A DNA stretch of 64,000 bases from Helichrysum umbraculigerum (Eukaryota > Streptophyta > Magnoliopsida > Asterales > Asteraceae), in the NCBI GenBank assembly GCA_949592205.1, contig CATIUR010000001.1, positions 71,219,559 to 71,283,558 of the forward strand. The letters run 5' to 3'. The notes under the pieces are model-generated. The model saw only the letters and a program-made list of their open reading frames with translations. It was not told the origin of the DNA and searched no databases. Position numbers and translations under genes: made by a program. Positions within the stretch are counted from its first letter, which is position 1. Each line of letters starts with the position of its first letter. Below, piece after piece: positions 35,132 to 46,515 of this stretch.

Positions 35132-36233
35132 TGGGGTTAAACCTCCTCATTTCAAACATTCTTACACACACACATCCTTACATTCTTAGATTCATATTCT
35201 CTTCCATTTTCTCTTATAGGTTAGATTTATATTTTATTTTCGTAGTTAGCGGCTAGTTAGTCACGGCTTTGACCGGACGAATAGGGGGGTAATATTGTAA
35301 TATTGCTTGGAGGATACTCGAAGTTCTGCTTGTATTTCTTCACGTTATATTCAGCTACGCTGTTACTCTGGTTAATTCTATCCTTTATCTATTTAATTAT
35401 GATGATTGTTATCACTGTTATCATGCTAGATTTAGGATCATTTGCCATGATTAGTGAGTAGTTTTACTGCGTGTTTGCTATGACGTAATTAGTCGTATTA
35501 ATCGGGATGATGTCATTATGAAAACAATGGAGGTAACGTTATACGGCTTTCATTTGTATAGCGCCGGAAACATCACGAATGTGTGTAGTACGGGACGTGG
35601 AAGCTATGAAAGTCGTGGGCACAATCCGTTGTCGATTAATGATTAATTAATTGTTGATCCACTTTCTATCTATGATTTTAAACCTCAATCAAACTTAAAC
35701 GCCTTTCGACCAGTAAACGTGGCTACGGCCTTAATGATAGGACGTCGCGAACCCTATCCAAAGGTGATTAGTTATCTGTGTCTAAAACATGGTCTGATTT
35801 GTGAAGAATGTAAACATTGTTTTCTAAATGGAACACCAAGTACATCGTCATCATGGAAATAATGCTTTCACTCGCGAACGCAAACTACATGGTGATTATG
35901 GAAAAACGTTTTCTCTAGATTATCTGCTAACTACATAAATTTTATCTGCTTTATTTTAATTTCCTGCCTAAGTATAAAAACCAAAACAAAACCTCCAAAA
36001 ATCTTTTAAAACTATTACTAGTTTGATAAATCGTCTCCAACGTAAACGTTTTACAATACAACTGGTTTATAGAACGACCCTAGGTCATACTTACTACTGT
36101 ACCCATAGTTTTAAGTATACTTAGGTCCCGCACTTACAAATTTTAAAACACCCGTTGGTGGACGCGCCCGGAGGAAGGCACCGCAACGACGCGAGTCAAA
36201 TCGCGACCGACCTCCCGGACGCCATCAAGTTTT

Positions 36234-36251
36234 TGGCGCCGCTGCCGGGGA
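36234..36251 (+). promoter_or_regulatory. Ath2 primer binding site (tRNA-Asp)
   Basis: TGGCGCCGCTGCCGGGGA six bases after the LTR end, identical to the Ath1 site and typical of Athila elements. Confidence 0.92.
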
Positions 36252-36341
36252 ATCAGTTGTAAGATCCGTAGACGTTATAGACGAATTTTTTCTTTCTAGT
36301 AAATATCCGTAGTTTAGTTTAGTTTTACTTTCTTAGTTTAG

Positions 36342-37235
36342 TTGTTCCAGACGAAAATTCCTTCCCACAACATACAACGATATTCGACCAGATCATCCGG
36401 ATCTGAACCTATCATCTTCGTTTCCGATCCTGAGTCGATTATCCGAACTGCTCGTAAAGGAAAGCGCACTCGACAACCGATGGCTGCTCGCGTCACTCTC
36501 GCCGATAGCACCAAACCGTCAATCGAAGGACGAGGAGGACCTATCAACTATCCAGTTATCGAAGGTGCATCTTTCGAACTAAGACACCATATCATTCAGC
36601 TAATCAAGGAATTCTGCCAGTACCATGGTCTGCCCGATGAAGACCCCAACGCCCACATAAACCGATTTATTCAAACCACCAACTCTTACAAGCAGAATGG
36701 GGTTGAGCAGGACATAGTCCGCCTATACCTATTCCCCTATTCGCTTACTCACCATGCCTTGACCTGGTTTGAGGGATTAGAGACCGGCTCTATCTCTTCT
36801 TGGACGGAGATGGGTAATAAATTCTTAACTAAATACTTTCCTCCGGCCAAACAAACCAAATGCAAGAATGACATCATGAACTTCCACCAAGCTCATGATG
36901 AATCTATCTATACGGCATGGGAGAGATTCAAGAGTCTCCTAAACAAATGCCCTAACCACCTAATTGAGAAAACCAGCTAGCTGTGCACGTTTTACAACGG
37001 TCTTGTTCCAAACCACCGCATCACCCTCGACGCTGCCGCTCAAGGAAGTATTATGCTACTCTCCGCAGATGAGGCTTGGAATCTGATCGAAAATATGACG
37101 ATGCACCATCACGATTGGAACTCTGGTGAACGTTCCTCATCATCGGCACCGCTTGCCGCATCTAACCCGCTCCAGGCTGAAGCTATCAAGTCCATAACGG
37201 AGAAGATCGAGACTTTGACGAAACAGATCGGATAA
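36342..37235 (+). pseudogene. gag: Ath2 gag (Athila-type), two premature stops
   Basis: Same gag signatures as Ath1: IVRLYLFPYSLTHHALTWF, NKFLTKYFPP, ESIYTAWERFKSLLNKCPNH, then CTFYNGLVPNHRITLDAAAQ and DEAWNLIENM. The frame opens with TTG directly after a TAG stop; the first ATG is at 36480 (MAARVTLAD). TAG at 36978-36980 and TAA at 37233-37235 break the frame. At both points Ath1 has sense codons, so these are private mutations. No frameshift is present: gag and the downstream protease part are in one phase, which implies a single Gag-Pro-X polyprotein in the ancestor. Confidence 0.88.
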
Positions 37236-40200
37236 TTGAAGAAACCATCCCAGCATGTCCACCAAGTTCAGGAATGCCAGAACTGTGCCAACCTCCCAAC
37301 TGCTGCTTATCAGGTTGAGTACGAGGATCCCGCTGACGGAACGGTTTACTATGCTCAATTCCCAGCTCGCCCTCAAAATCAGTCGCGTTTCAATCAAACC
37401 TCTCCCCCTAGGACTAGAGGCACTCAATACCCACCTAGAAACCAACCACCATTTCAACCCAACTACCAACCTAGATACCCACAACAAAACCAACTCACCT
37501 ATAACCAACCACTATCATTGACTGCACCCGACGCAGCTCAATCGACTGAACCCACTAAAACCCTTGTGCCCATTACTAGTACAGATGACACCCTCACTAA
37601 GTTCATCCAAGGCCAACACCAGGTCAACCAAAAGACTAGCGCTAGGCAAGACCAAACTGACCTATACCTTAGGAACCAATTGGCCGTTCTCAAAAATCTT
37701 GAGGCCCAAATAGGACAACTAGCCCAACGTCTTGACTCTAGGCCTCAGGGTAATCTTCCTAGTAACACGGTACAAAACCCCCACGTAGAAGAGGCTAAAC
37801 AGATGAGTACTACAGACACGAAGGAGGCACCGGGCCAACCTTCCACTACTTCTCCTGTCCCACCGACAGTCGAGACTCCGTCTATCCCTACACCACCAAG
37901 GGAAGTACAAATTCCGTTTCCTAACCGACTTAGGAAAGCCTACAAAGCCAACACCTTCCGACTCGATGGAAAGTTCATGGACACGGTGTCCAGAACCCCT
38001 TCCAGTTCAAAATACATCCTTAAACTCCTGTCAACTAAGGACAAGGTACCCGAAGTACCCAATGTCCCACTGAACGCGGAATGTTCAGCAATCGTTAAGA
38101 ATGACCTGCCGGAGAAATTAGGAGATACAGGACGATTCACCCTTCCTTGTTCGATCTATCACTCGGGCATGATACACTCTCTAGCTGACCTAGGAGCCAG
38201 TATCAACCTTATGCCTTATTCACTTTATAGAAGATTGGAATTAGGACCCCTTAAGCCTACCAAAATGAGTGTCCAGCTAGCTGACCAATCCATTAGATAC
38301 CCTAAGGGAATAGCTGAGAATATCATGGTTAGGGTAGATAAGTTCCTATATCCCACAGACTTTGTAGTGATGGACATTCAGGAGGATGTTCATATCCCTA
38401 TCATCTTAGGAAGGCCATTCTTGAACACCGTGCGTACTATCATTGATGTTTATTCACAGACTCTCAGTCTTAGATCTCATGGAGAGACTGTTACCTTCAA
38501 GATTGATCAGACTGAGCAGGCTTTGGCCGAGCATGCGGAGATATGTATGATTTCTACAGGCAGAGTTACTTCGGATGATGATTCCGAACCAGATACACAG
38601 ATGTCTGTCGAGCATACTATGATTACTTCCGACACTGAGGAGGAAGAAATGGAAGAAAAGGAAGAGACTGAAGAAGAAATAGAAGAAGAAGAAGAAGAGG
38701 ATGAGACAGAAGAAGGTCAAACCACACCGACTTACCTTCCTGAGTCATACCTTCCGACGGCAGAAATAATGCAGATAGACTACACTCAAAGTTTTATTCC
38801 ACTGCCAGATAGTGATTCAGAGGAAGAAGAACCAATGGAAGATCATTCTTGTGATACCAAACTCATCGCATCGGACCTCGATCCACTCACCTTCCCTAGA
38901 CTTCAAACTCAACTTGAGCTAGGAAGTACTTCTGGTTCCAGTCATGATTCCGACTCTCAGGATGAAAGGGAAATTGAGATAATCTCTTCTCAGTCGATAT
39001 CTCAGATCACCGACGAGTCTCACTCACCACCTACCGTTATGGAGTTCCCTGATTCACTAGAGGTTGATCCCACAACGACAGAAAGTGACGAGGACGATGT
39101 CGTATTCATTGATGTCCCAATAGATATCCGCTCTATTCACCTTCGTCTACCTTCCACCATTCCAGACTCTTCTCTCGGAACGATCCAAGTACCGATCATC
39201 GCTAATCACGAAGAAATGATCAGTACTATTGAGCAATACGAAGATGACTTTCGTACCTTGATGGCGATTATCAGAGATTCTACTATTGAGTACACGCCAC
39301 AACAGAGAGACTTGATAGAAGAGATCGAAGCAGAATATGATGTTTATCGTGCCACCAACTCCCGAAGTCCTCAGCATCTACAGAACAGCATTCATGCCTT
39401 CTCTGAAAACCTTGCTGCTCAACTTCTGCAAGAACCTCAGATTTTTGACGAGCCATCTACTGACGATCGATTATTCTTTGGAAACCAAGAAGTCATCTAT
39501 GGCAAGGTATATGAAGCACTGATCAGGTCTGCATTTCCATATTCGCCCAGACAGATGGAGTTTCTACACTCTTACAGATACAATATGGACTATGCCACTG
39601 GGAACCCTGATGACGAAGTCGACAAACAGATGATGAGTGATCTTCAGGGATTGATGAACTCTATGGCTAATAACAATCATATCGACGATTCTTCACCACA
39701 CAGATTTTACATCGACTGCACTTTAGAGTTCCACGCTCACAAGATTATCGAAAGGCTGGAGCGTGTATGCCAGGAGGAAAGGACCCGTGACATCCCTTCA
39801 TCCATACCTGACGATTCATTGGTTAACATCGCAAACTTCATCACAGAGCAGCTTAGAGATATCTTTGGTACTGTCTTCACAGGAGAGCCCAGACAGTTAT
39901 TTCATGATGGATTGCGTGAGGTTTACAATAGAATGATTAACATCTTTCGTAAACCCAACCTCACGTATTCCAGTCATCAAAAACAGCTCATCCAAGGCAT
40001 CCTCGAGTCCATTGAAGAAGTAGGAAGGAGCACCACAGTGAGCACTCATGAAGACATTCATCTACGCTTCTTCGGATTCATGGATTCATTAAGGCAGGAA
40101 CGACCAGAGCGTGAGAGACTCGAGTACAACGGGACCTACTTCATAGATTCCGATGGACCCATCTCCAAAGCAGTTTATGATATCACCTGGGACCTCTTAT

Positions 40201-40364
40201 ACTTGCAGAGGGTGGCTGAGGAACACTTCGATAGCTTCCCTCTCTTTGTTTCAAGAATCCCGAATATCACCCAAGTCATCACTCGGTATTTCCTCAAGTT
40301 CTATCCCCAAAATTCCAGGGCACCACCGAACATCTCTAGCCCTGGAGGTTCCTCTTCCGGCTGA
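37236..40364 (+). pseudogene. Ath2 Gag linker, protease, acidic segment and unknown helical domain
   Basis: 1042 codons open to TGA at 40362-40364. A Pro/Gln-rich linker leads to a QIGQLAQRL coiled-coil-like stretch and protease with DLGASINLMP (Asp about residue 318) and IILGRPFLNT. A Glu-rich segment follows (about 38630-38720), then LPTAEIMQI, SGSSHDSDSQ and the terminal domain (about 39190-40320) ending SSPGGSSSG. The terminal domain aligns end to end with that of Ath1, with conserved landmarks NHEEMIS, AFPYS, YATGN, SPHRFYIDCT, NIANF, FFGFMDSLRQ and TWDLL. No polymerase or integrase motif exists. Catalytic activity is expected only for the protease; the terminal domain is unassigned. Confidence 0.87.
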
Positions 40365-40380
40365 TCCAGGAGGAACAAAA

Positions 40381-40427
40381 GTCGAGCCCTCGACTTTAAA
40401 TAGAAGCGCTTCTCGGGAGGCAACCCG
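40381..40427 (+). promoter_or_regulatory. Post-stop hairpin and GGGAGGCAACCC motif, Ath2
   Basis: GTCGAGCCCTCGAC (6-bp stem) seventeen bases after the stop, then AGCGCTTCTCGGGAGGCAAC, as in Ath1. Confidence 0.65.
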
Positions 40428-41966
40428 TGGAATAAATATCCTTTAGTAGTAGTAGTATTTTAATTTCCAAGAAGTGAAATATCTCTGACTATCTTTCACA
40501 CTTGGATATACAAAAGCTTTCAAAACACCACTTCATTTTCAAACTAACAAACTTTTACCACATCACTAATTGCAGAATTCAAGAAACATTTTCAAAATGA
40601 TAAGTCATGTGTTTCGAGCATTTGAGGTACTTGTGTGCTACTTTCACACATTATGCTCGAACTCGTTTAAAAACACATGTCTTACAAATGATTTGTAGTA
40701 GAAAACATCTTTTCACATTCTGGAATAGAGACACTTTTTCGGTAAAAGCTATAAAAAAAATGAGAAGTTGGTCAAAAAGTATATCCAACGTGTTCACACT
40801 TACGAGATATGTTCACATGAGAGAACGGTGGAGAGAATGAAGAACTGAGCCATATTGTACCAAGAGCTCTTTCCAAAGCCGAATGCACTGTCGCAAGAAG
40901 GATATCTAGCAAGTACTCTTCTTCAAGGAAGCATATCTTCAGACTCTCAGCTTCCTTCAACCGCTTTGTTAGGGGAGTTCTCTCGTTCTTATCCTTGTTT
41001 TGATATAGATTATTTTGCTTTATTTTTCAAGTAATCTATGCCATATCCTTAACTTATCACTAAGTGTGGGATTCCAACCCAAAATAAACACTTGAGAAAC
41101 ATTTTCCGATATGTTCAAACTCTAAGTGTGGGATTTTACTTGCAATAAAATCTCAACTCAAGAGAACATTAGGGACAATGTTCCTCTAAGTGTGGGATAG
41201 CGGTATAGAATACCTTAGGTCTGATTCTTATTTCCAAAAGCAAACTCGGAAAATGTTCCTCAATTTTAAAACCTCACTTTTGCTTGAAATTTTTCAAAAT
41301 TTTTGAATTTAAATGTCTTGAGGGGATGCATTTTCATATATGAGTAGTGTGTTTTGGAAGTTAAGATTAAATAAGTTAGGAATTTCTTGAGCTTGAAATA
41401 ATAAAAGGGCAGCGCATGGCTAGGCACATATAACCCAATCTTGTAGTGAGGTATCTTGAGCCCATGAAAAGCATTCATTTTTAATGCTTCACTATTCGTT
41501 TGATGAGTGTGTGCCAATGCTTGCATCTGGAATTAGAACTTGCTCCTGTTATGCATGTCGAGACCATATTGGTAGAGTACCGTACGCGGTATAGGTGCAA
41601 TCAGATGACCTTGACATTCCTTAGGATTTAAACCCCTTTTCACATATCTCTTCAAGCCCAAAACCCTTCCAACACTCATTTTTAGTGTTGATGATCCTCC
41701 TAGAAAACCCTGTTGAGCCTTAGCCTTTTCGTTTCTTTAAAACCCAAACTTTCAACCCATTCACTTTCACACCCACCAAAACCTTATCTTAGAAATTTTT
41801 AAAATTTTTGAAAAATGATATTTAGGTATTCTTTTTGCTTTCACTCCAAATCCACAAATTCGTGTTTACTCATAACTTTTCGCGTGCGTTTCCATATAAA
41901 TACTCAAAAATCGAGAGTCTTATGGTGTGTAAAATTGGCACCAAGTAAATTCGAAATTGTCAAAAG
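40428..41966 (+). other. Ath2 3' untranslated region, first part; no gene seen
   Basis: Non-coding, homologous in patches to the Ath1 3' region. It has CTAAGTGTGGGAT at about 41060, 41122 and 41185 (spacing 62 and 63 bases). It is interrupted at 41967 by T3 and continues at 48725. Confidence 0.7.
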
Positions 41967-44176
41967 TATAACAGCCTCGATTTTCGAAACATTAGAATAA
42001 TGTAATTTAACCCGGAAGCGTCAGTCCCAAAACAAGCATTTCATTTTTCAAACATAAAAGTCCTGCTTATTTCAAACATATAAATAATTATTATAAACAT
42101 ATAAATTTTAAACACAATCATTGGGTGTTATTGAATCCAAAAACAACATTGATTTAGCAAAATCAATATCAGAGTTATACGCAAGGTTGTCAAACAATCC
42201 ATTCCAGCCAACAGCTTCTTGCCAAGCAATTTAAACAATCATAATCTGCAAGAAGTGGGAATGTGGGGGTTAGCTCAAAGCTAAGTGAGAAAGAACTGTA
42301 ACCGACAGTCCAACTCAGATATAACACATCAGTTTACAATAAGTAATCGTAATCACAACAACAATCAATGTTTACATCATTAAGCACTGTAAACACACAA
42401 GCACTAAAGAGGACCGGTGGTCCTTGAGGAACCCTCAAGCCGCGGTGGCCCTCAAGCGACACTTAGTAAACCCCACTGAGCTGCAGGCCAATACAGCGGT
42501 TTACCGATAGCCTGTTACTATTATCTCACACGACTAAGATTCCCATTAACGATGTGTACAAGGAATGCTTCATCGTCCAAACAATAGTAACCAATGCCCA
42601 ACATACGTTGACCTCTTTATTAACACATATATGCCTTAAAGGCCATATAGCACATATCACAATTTATAATCATAACAGATTAATAATCAGTCAACAATAA
42701 CATATACGGTTACCCGTTGTAACCAAACATGTTATAACTCAATCACACTGAAGGTACAGGTCCACTCACCGATACCTCAGATGTCCACTCAGTAGTCTAA
42801 TGTCACTGAGTCTTCTGCTGATCTGAAAACACCATAGAATGCAACGAGTCAGAACTCATTCATAATAATAATAATCTCATGTTATAATAATATAACATAT
42901 CACAATAGTTCACTTTCCAATATATCACATCATATCAACATAAACACTTATCAAATGGTAATTATCACTTATATCATCTCATTTATAAGTATTCAACTTA
43001 ACCCAAAAATATAGCATACTCATATATATCCGAAAACTATATTTTTAACAAAGAGTGCCACTAAAGCGTCATTAAAGTGCCACTAAAGAAATATCATATA
43101 CAATACCAAGTTGACTTTAAATTCTTTTATTAAGTCTCATAACCCTTTAAAATCGTCCACATTATCATGTATTTCTCTCCAATATAAGTGCCACTAAAAC
43201 ATCACCTAAGTGCCACTAAAACTACTGTTAAGTGCCACTAAAGTACCTTTCAAGTGAAAGAATAAAATTATCAAAGATGGCACTTAACACTTACGCATTT
43301 TCAAAATTTACAAAACACATCTTACCAAAAACACTAAGCAACGCGATCATGGGAAAACAAGGGCAGGATCGCGTTCCCCTTTAGAAATAGTTCTGTAACC
43401 ATTTTACACTACGAAACGCGATCCGGAAACGAGGGCGGGATCGCGTTCGCAAGAACAAAATCCGACTATAATGAAATAACACTATGGAACGCGATCCGGG
43501 TTCAAAGCTGGGATCGCGTTTGCATGTTTAAAAACGACCTGCACTTATCTTCATGAGTTTAACCCGAATCAAAACCCAAAATCACCAAATCAAAGTATTC
43601 AAACGATTATAACAAACAACAAGAAGCATATAACATCACCTATCATCATTTATATCATCTAATTACACATATAATCACAAACCCTAAGAATTTGCATTTA
43701 TATACATATATATGAAGAACACTTACAATTCAAAGATGATGATGATGATCTAGTGATGAAGATGAAGCTATAGCAAGATTACAATCAATTTCCTTTCTAT
43801 TTTCTCTTTGATTTCAATGATATGTATGTATGTGTGTAAGTAGAGAAGAGATGGAGATAAAGATCAAGAAAAGGAAAAATGGGGAAAAAAGGGTCGGCTC
43901 CCCCCTTTTTAACCAACCTCAACCCAGTACAAAATAATACCCCTTCTAAGCCTATTGTCTGGAACCCGAAAACCATTAGCGAGTCCAAACAATTTATTTT
44001 ACCGACAACTATATTAATTTATAACAATTAATATTTTATCTATCACAATGAAATATTTCACTCCTATTTCAATTATTTTCGAACAACTAAACCAAAACTA
44101 TTTTCTATCACTTTTAGTATTCATTTAAATCCCGAAAATAGTATAAAACTTCTAGGCCCGATTTGCGGATGTTACA
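41967..44176 (-). repeat. T3 3' LTR
   Basis: 2210 bases, TGTAACATCCGC to GGCTGTTATA on the minus strand. It holds a cluster of GTGCCACTAAA words (43053-43246) and three hairpins AACGCGATC...GATCGCGTT (43340-43521). Confidence 0.92.
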
Positions 44177-45412
44177 AATCTTCCCTCCTTAAAAAGATTT
44201 CGTCCCCGAAATCTGATTCAATTCAATATCCACGATAATGCAATCGCATAAAATTCACAAGGATCAATTTGTATACCGGATCACACTTGAAACAAAATGA
44301 TCTAAATCCATAAATAATATATATATCCAATCCATGATAATCCATCGACATAATGATTTCAAATTATTTCTCAAGTCGAAAATCCCCGAATGAATCACTC
44401 AATCAAAGCTCAGAAGCTTCACATCCCAAATCTCAAAGCAACTGAATTCAACACAAGATTAGACAATCTTTAATCCACTATTATTGTTCAATAACAATTT
44501 CAATTTCAGATTATAATCTATCAAGTCCTCGAGCTAAATAGCTCTCAATTAATCCATTGAGTCTGAAAAAGTTCCCGGTACTCGAGATAATTCTTGTTGC
44601 AAGCCAGCAATAATTTCAAATAACATCAAGTCTCACAATCAAATATTTGATTTAATCTAACCATCACCCATATCTCCATGAGTTTAAGGTAAAACAACCA
44701 TTACAAACTCCAAGTCAAGGATGAAATAATTCCATCACGTAGCTTAGGCTATCAAAGTATAAACAATAATCAAAATCTCAATATATCACAACATGATTCA
44801 ATCATATGGAATATATTATACACTTTCGAGGATCTTAAATCCATCAATCAATACTAGGTCCAAAATCTGACATAACCACAGTTCCAATGTCAAATAAACA
44901 TCAACTGTCCAATCTACAATTAATTCCAGAATAATCAATTCATCATATCCCTTAAGTCAAATTACATACATTCGAGATAAGGCCAATCATCCATTTCCCG
45001 AACCTCATTACCTAGACTTAACAAATTAATGTCTCAAGCAAAACATGTCAAGTCTTATTAAAAATAACAATTGACACTACACAATTCAACCGCAATATAA
45101 CCCACTATTCAATACTAATTCTAGTCACCGACATGGTAACCTAGATTATCTAATATCAATTAATTCTACTATAAAAGAATTAACAACTACAGGGGAATCA
45201 ATTCAGTTATCACACAATGCACAAATATAAAGCGCAACTAACTCTAGATTACATAAACATATGATAGTATAGAGTTAATACATAAGTACCTGGAATGATG
45301 TCAGGCAATCTAACAGTTTGTCGACTGTCATAAAAGGAACTCTATCAGCAACTGATGATGAATTTTCCCACCTATAGCAAGAAAATGACGACCTCCCGAC
45401 CAACTCTGACTC
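44177..45412 (-). other. T3 internal spacer and PPT; no gene seen
   Basis: AT-rich. The only recognisable parts are the pol-end-like GGGACGAAATC and the PPT AAGGAGGGAAGATT (minus strand, 44190-44177). Confidence 0.75.
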
Positions 45413-46339
45413 CTATCTCTTAGCCTCTGGACACTTATTTGCTCGATGATTCTCTTTGTGACAACTCCAACAAACATGACCAGAATAATCACAATCCTTA
45501 GCAACATGCCCAAACACGCCACATTTAATGCATCTGGCAGTCTGAGAATTACACCGCCCGATATGTCTGGTTTTACATTTATAGCACCATTTGGGTTTAT
45601 CAACTGAACCACTACGGTTATTCTGACGTTTCCGTTTACCCTTACCAAAAAGATCACTATCAGTTTGCTGCAAAACCTTGTCTCTATTTCGTGCATCCTG
45701 AGCCCGCAAGTCACAATCCACTGCACGAGCTAAGTCAAAAGCCCGAGAAAGCGAATCTGCTAATCTCACTGTTGCCCGATAATCAGGTGGCAATGTTCTA
45801 ACAAAATGATCAATCTTAGTCCTATCAGTTGGGACCCACTGTTGAACAAATCTCAATTTCTCTGTAAACTGATTAATCAACTCATCAATAGTCATTTGAT
45901 CAGTCAGGTGAAGTTCCATAAACTCGTCCCTAATACGCGATATATCAAAATCAGAACAATATCGTTTACATATCTCGGTATAAAAATCTAACCATTTGAT
46001 AGAAGCTTTCTGATGTGGAGTCAAAACTGCTGTAACCGAATCCCACCAATTCATTGCTTGACCCTTCAAAAGTTGAACTGCATACGGAACCTTATCCTCT
46101 TCTCTGCACTGACAAACTTCAAATTTCCTTTCAATATCTCGCAACCAATTCAAAGTATCGGAAGGATTTGAACTGCCCTGAAATTTCGAAGGTTTACACG
46201 ACATGAATGTGGTAAAAGAACAAACTTTCTGCTGAAAAGATCCAGCCTGCCCATGTCTATCATTCTGTATTTCCAAAGAAGAAGTATCCATCCGAGAGGC
46301 ACTATAAGGAGCATTGGTCGGGTTATCATATTCTGCCAT
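45413..46339 (-). CDS. gag: T3 gag, apparently intact
   Basis: A 308-residue gag from the ATG at 46339 (MAEYDNPTNAPYS) to the stop at 45413; the frame is open further upstream but toward the PBS, so this start is preferred. It has the gag core (LKGQAMNWWDS, LDFYTEICKRYC, TIDELINQFTEKLRFVQQW, FVRTLPPDYRATVRLADS), a basic stretch (GKGKRKRQNNR) and three zinc knuckles: CYKCKTRHIGRC, CIKCGVFGHVAKDC and CWSCHKENHRANKC. No stop or frameshift is seen, unlike every other ORF of the window's retroelements. It would form particles and bind element RNA. With intact gag, near-identical LTRs, PBS and PPT, T3 may still be mobilisable if enzymes come from elsewhere (inference). Confidence 0.88.
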   Translation of the reverse strand: MAEYDNPTNAPYSASRMDTSSLEIQNDRHGQAGSFQQKVCSFTTFMSCKPSKFQGSSNPSDTLNWLRDIERKFEVCQCREEDKVPYAVQLLKGQAMNWWDSVTAVLTPHQKASIKWLDFYTEICKRYCSDFDISRIRDEFMELHLTDQMTIDELINQFTEKLRFVQQWVPTDRTKIDHFVRTLPPDYRATVRLADSLSRAFDLARAVDCDLRAQDARNRDKVLQQTDSDLFGKGKRKRQNNRSGSVDKPKWCYKCKTRHIGRCNSQTARCIKCGVFGHVAKDCDYSGHVCWSCHKENHRANKCPEAKR

Positions 46340-46500
46340 ATCTGTATCAAGAAAACAACAATCTCGCAACTTGTTAATGGTTAGTACATAACTCGCTAAC
46401 CAATTTCTCATGCAACAATAAACCCACATGATGGAATGTTTGACAAAACACAATTAGATTTGGGATTGAACGTTACCAAAGTTCAATTCGCCCAAACCTA

Positions 46501-46513
46501 TGCTCTGATACCA
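46501..46513 (-). promoter_or_regulatory. T3 primer binding site (tRNA-iMet)
   Basis: Minus-strand TGGTATCAGAGCA two bases from the LTR, matching the complement of tRNA-iMet except for the last base. Confidence 0.9.
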
Positions 46514-46515
46514 CT

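Larger units (their letters stand above)
34470..36227 (+). repeat. Ath2 5' LTR (internally deleted)
   Basis: 1758 bases against 2455 in the 3' LTR. About 700 bases corresponding to roughly 50986-51683 are missing, with the junction at TTTTCTCTAGATTATC (near 35914-35929). Outside the deletion the two LTRs are almost identical. Confidence 0.9.

Noticed and set aside
39190..40320. Unknown Athila-like terminal domain as an envelope protein
   Set aside because: No signal peptide, membrane segment or Cys-rich ectodomain is visible, and it is fused in frame to protease instead of lying in a separate 3' ORF.
45328..45726. Second minus-strand frame overlapping the end of T3 gag
   Set aside because: It is out of frame with the zinc knuckles and has no recognisable motif.
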